This document shows, one piece after another, positions 63,262-64,000 of a stretch of DNA of 64,000 bases. How positions within the stretch are numbered: position 1 is the stretch's first letter; every line of letters begins with the position of its first letter. The stretch comes from Pseudomonadota bacterium (GTDB taxonomy: Bacteria > Pseudomonadota > Gammaproteobacteria > Burkholderiales > Thiobacillaceae). The notes beneath the pieces were generated by a model. It saw nothing but the letters and a program-made list of their open reading frames with translations. It was not told the origin of the DNA and did not search any database. Made by a program: the position numbers and the translations under genes. The stretch is from positions 1 to 64,000 of the forward strand of contig JAJZRU010000007.1 in assembly GCA_021802555.1 (NCBI GenBank), written 5' to 3'.

Positions 63262-63351
63262 ATGAGCTACGAGATCCATCACCAAGACCAGTACTGCGCG
63301 GCCGCCGTGCCGCGATGCGCCTGCGCAGCGGTTGATTCAGTGTTTTCTTAA
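63262..63351 (+). CDS. Possible small ORF between flhF and flhG
   Basis: A 29-codon frame starting ATG 63262 (MSYEIHHQDQYC ...), containing three Cys, two adjacent His and ending at TAA 63349-63351. The stop overlaps the ribosome-binding site of flhG (TTAAGGA), so translation of this ORF could modulate flhG. There is no strong ribosome-binding site, and flhF and flhG are usually adjacent, so chance is quite possible. Without it, the 129-base gap is empty. Confidence 0.25.
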   Translation: MSYEIHHQDQYCAAAVPRCACAAVDSVFS

Positions 63352-63360
63352 GGAATGAGC

Positions 63361-64000
63361 ATGGACCAAGCCGAGGGCTTGCGCCGTATGCAGCGCCGCC
63401 CCGTCAAAGTGATCACGGTGGCCAGCGGCAAGGGCGGCGTGGGGAAAACCAACGTCGTGGGCAATCTCGCGGTGACGCTGGCCAAGGCGGGGCGTCAGGT
63501 GCTGGTCTTCGATGCCGACCTGGGGCTGGGCAATATCGATATCCTGTTCGGCCTGGCGCCCAAGCACAACATCTCCCATGTGCTGCAAGGGGAGAAAAGC
63601 ATGGACGAGATCCTCGTCCAGGGGCCGCATGGCATATGGATACTACCGGCCGCGAGCGGCGTCGCCGGGCTGGCGCAACTGGATGCCCATGCCCAGGCAC
63701 GGCTCATCGACGCCGTCAGCGCGCTGGACATGCCGCTGGATTACCTCCTGGTCGATTGCGCCGCCGGCATTTCCGGGGACGTGCTGACCTTCAGCCGCGC
63801 GGCCCAGGAACTCATCGTCGTGCTGGCCAACGAGCCGGCATCGGTGGCAGACGCCTACGCGCTCATCAAGGTCTTGAGCCGGCACTATGGCCAGCGGCGC
63901 TTTCATCTGCTGCCCAACATGGTGCGCGATGCGCGCGACGGCCAGGCGCTGTTCGCCAAGATTTCCGAGGTCGCCGACCGCTATCTCGACGTGGCGCTCG
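63361..64000 (+). CDS. flhG: Flagellar number regulator FlhG/FleN (partial, runs off right edge)
   Basis: The first 213 codons of a MinD/ParA-like ATPase. The deviant Walker A is SGKGGVGKTN (about residues 23-32), followed by VLVFDADLGLGNIDILFGL and YLLVDCAAGISGDVL. FlhG limits the number of polar flagella by restraining FlhF and the FleQ-type activator. Start: AAGGA at 63350-63354 is six bases before ATG 63361; an ATG at 63355 abuts it. In many relatives fliA follows, which would be outside the window. Confidence 0.95.
   Translation, partial: MDQAEGLRRMQRRPVKVITVASGKGGVGKTNVVGNLAVTLAKAGRQVLVFDADLGLGNIDILFGLAPKHNISHVLQGEKSMDEILVQGPHGIWILPAASGVAGLAQLDAHAQARLIDAVSALDMPLDYLLVDCAAGISGDVLTFSRAAQELIVVLANEPASVADAYALIKVLSRHYGQRRFHLLPNMVRDARDGQALFAKISEVADRYLDVAL

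Overview
The window is strongly GC-rich bacterial chromosome and is mostly a flagellar and chemotaxis locus (about 7.6 kb to the right edge). It is preceded by a molybdopterin-cofactor cluster and a copper-resistance operon. Outer-membrane CopB, FlgH/FlgI (L and P rings), sigma-54 and sigma-28 promoters, a FleQ/FleS/FleR-type regulatory set and FlhF/FlhG indicate a Gram-negative, probably polarly flagellated proteobacterium. CsrA coupled to FliW makes a beta-proteobacterium, an acidithiobacillus-type organism or an environmental gamma-proteobacterium the likeliest sources. The genus cannot be fixed from sequence reading alone.

Layout. (1) 1-162: the last codons of a transposase and a possible IS end. 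(2) 266-4122, minus strand: a copper operon in the order Cys/His-rich exported protein, small ORF, copA, copB, cusF-like, with a visible promoter. (3) 4141-7598: moaA, divergent from mobB-moeA-moaD-moaE, with an A+T-rich ModE-like inverted repeat between the two units. (4) 7638-10069: ycgR (c-di-GMP brake), then on the minus strand flgM-flgN-csrA-fliW. (5) 10307-15477: cheY-cheZ-cheA, a 208-residue protein carrying two degenerate chemoreceptor tips, an ODP-like diiron protein and a membrane-free chemoreceptor. (6) 15557-32092, minus strand: an EAL-HDOD protein and the long flgBCDEFGHIJ-(flgN-like)-flgKL operon, ending in a giant multidomain glycosyltransferase. (7) 32343-37468: flgA, a diguanylate cyclase and a three-gene chemotaxis-like module without a kinase. 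(8) 37562-43980: fliC, flaG, fliD, fliS, an atypical PilZ protein, a MotB/MotD stator protein and a SPOR protein. (9) 43982-63231: fleQ-like, fleS, fleR, fliEFGHIJKLMNOPQR, flhB, flhA, flhF; flhG runs off the right edge.

Working model. The FleQ-like, FleS and FleR activators act on sigma-54 promoters, which I can read in front of flgB, flgA, the diguanylate cyclase and fliE. Sigma-28, held by FlgM, then acts on fliC and, with weaker matches, on the stator gene and the cheY operon. CsrA probably represses fliC translation through a GGA hairpin in the fliC leader, with FliW as its antagonist. Several c-di-GMP elements (YcgR, the cyclase, the atypical PilZ protein, a catalytically dead EAL-HDOD protein) lie among the motility genes.

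The most interesting part is 11196-15477. CheA is coupled to an ODP-type oxygen/iron sensor and a sensor-less cytoplasmic receptor. This pairing is known from other phyla, but here an unrecognised protein with two MCP-tip-like segments is inserted between them. A second point of interest is the kinase-less module at 34304-37468, whose Hpt histidine and receptor tip have both decayed.
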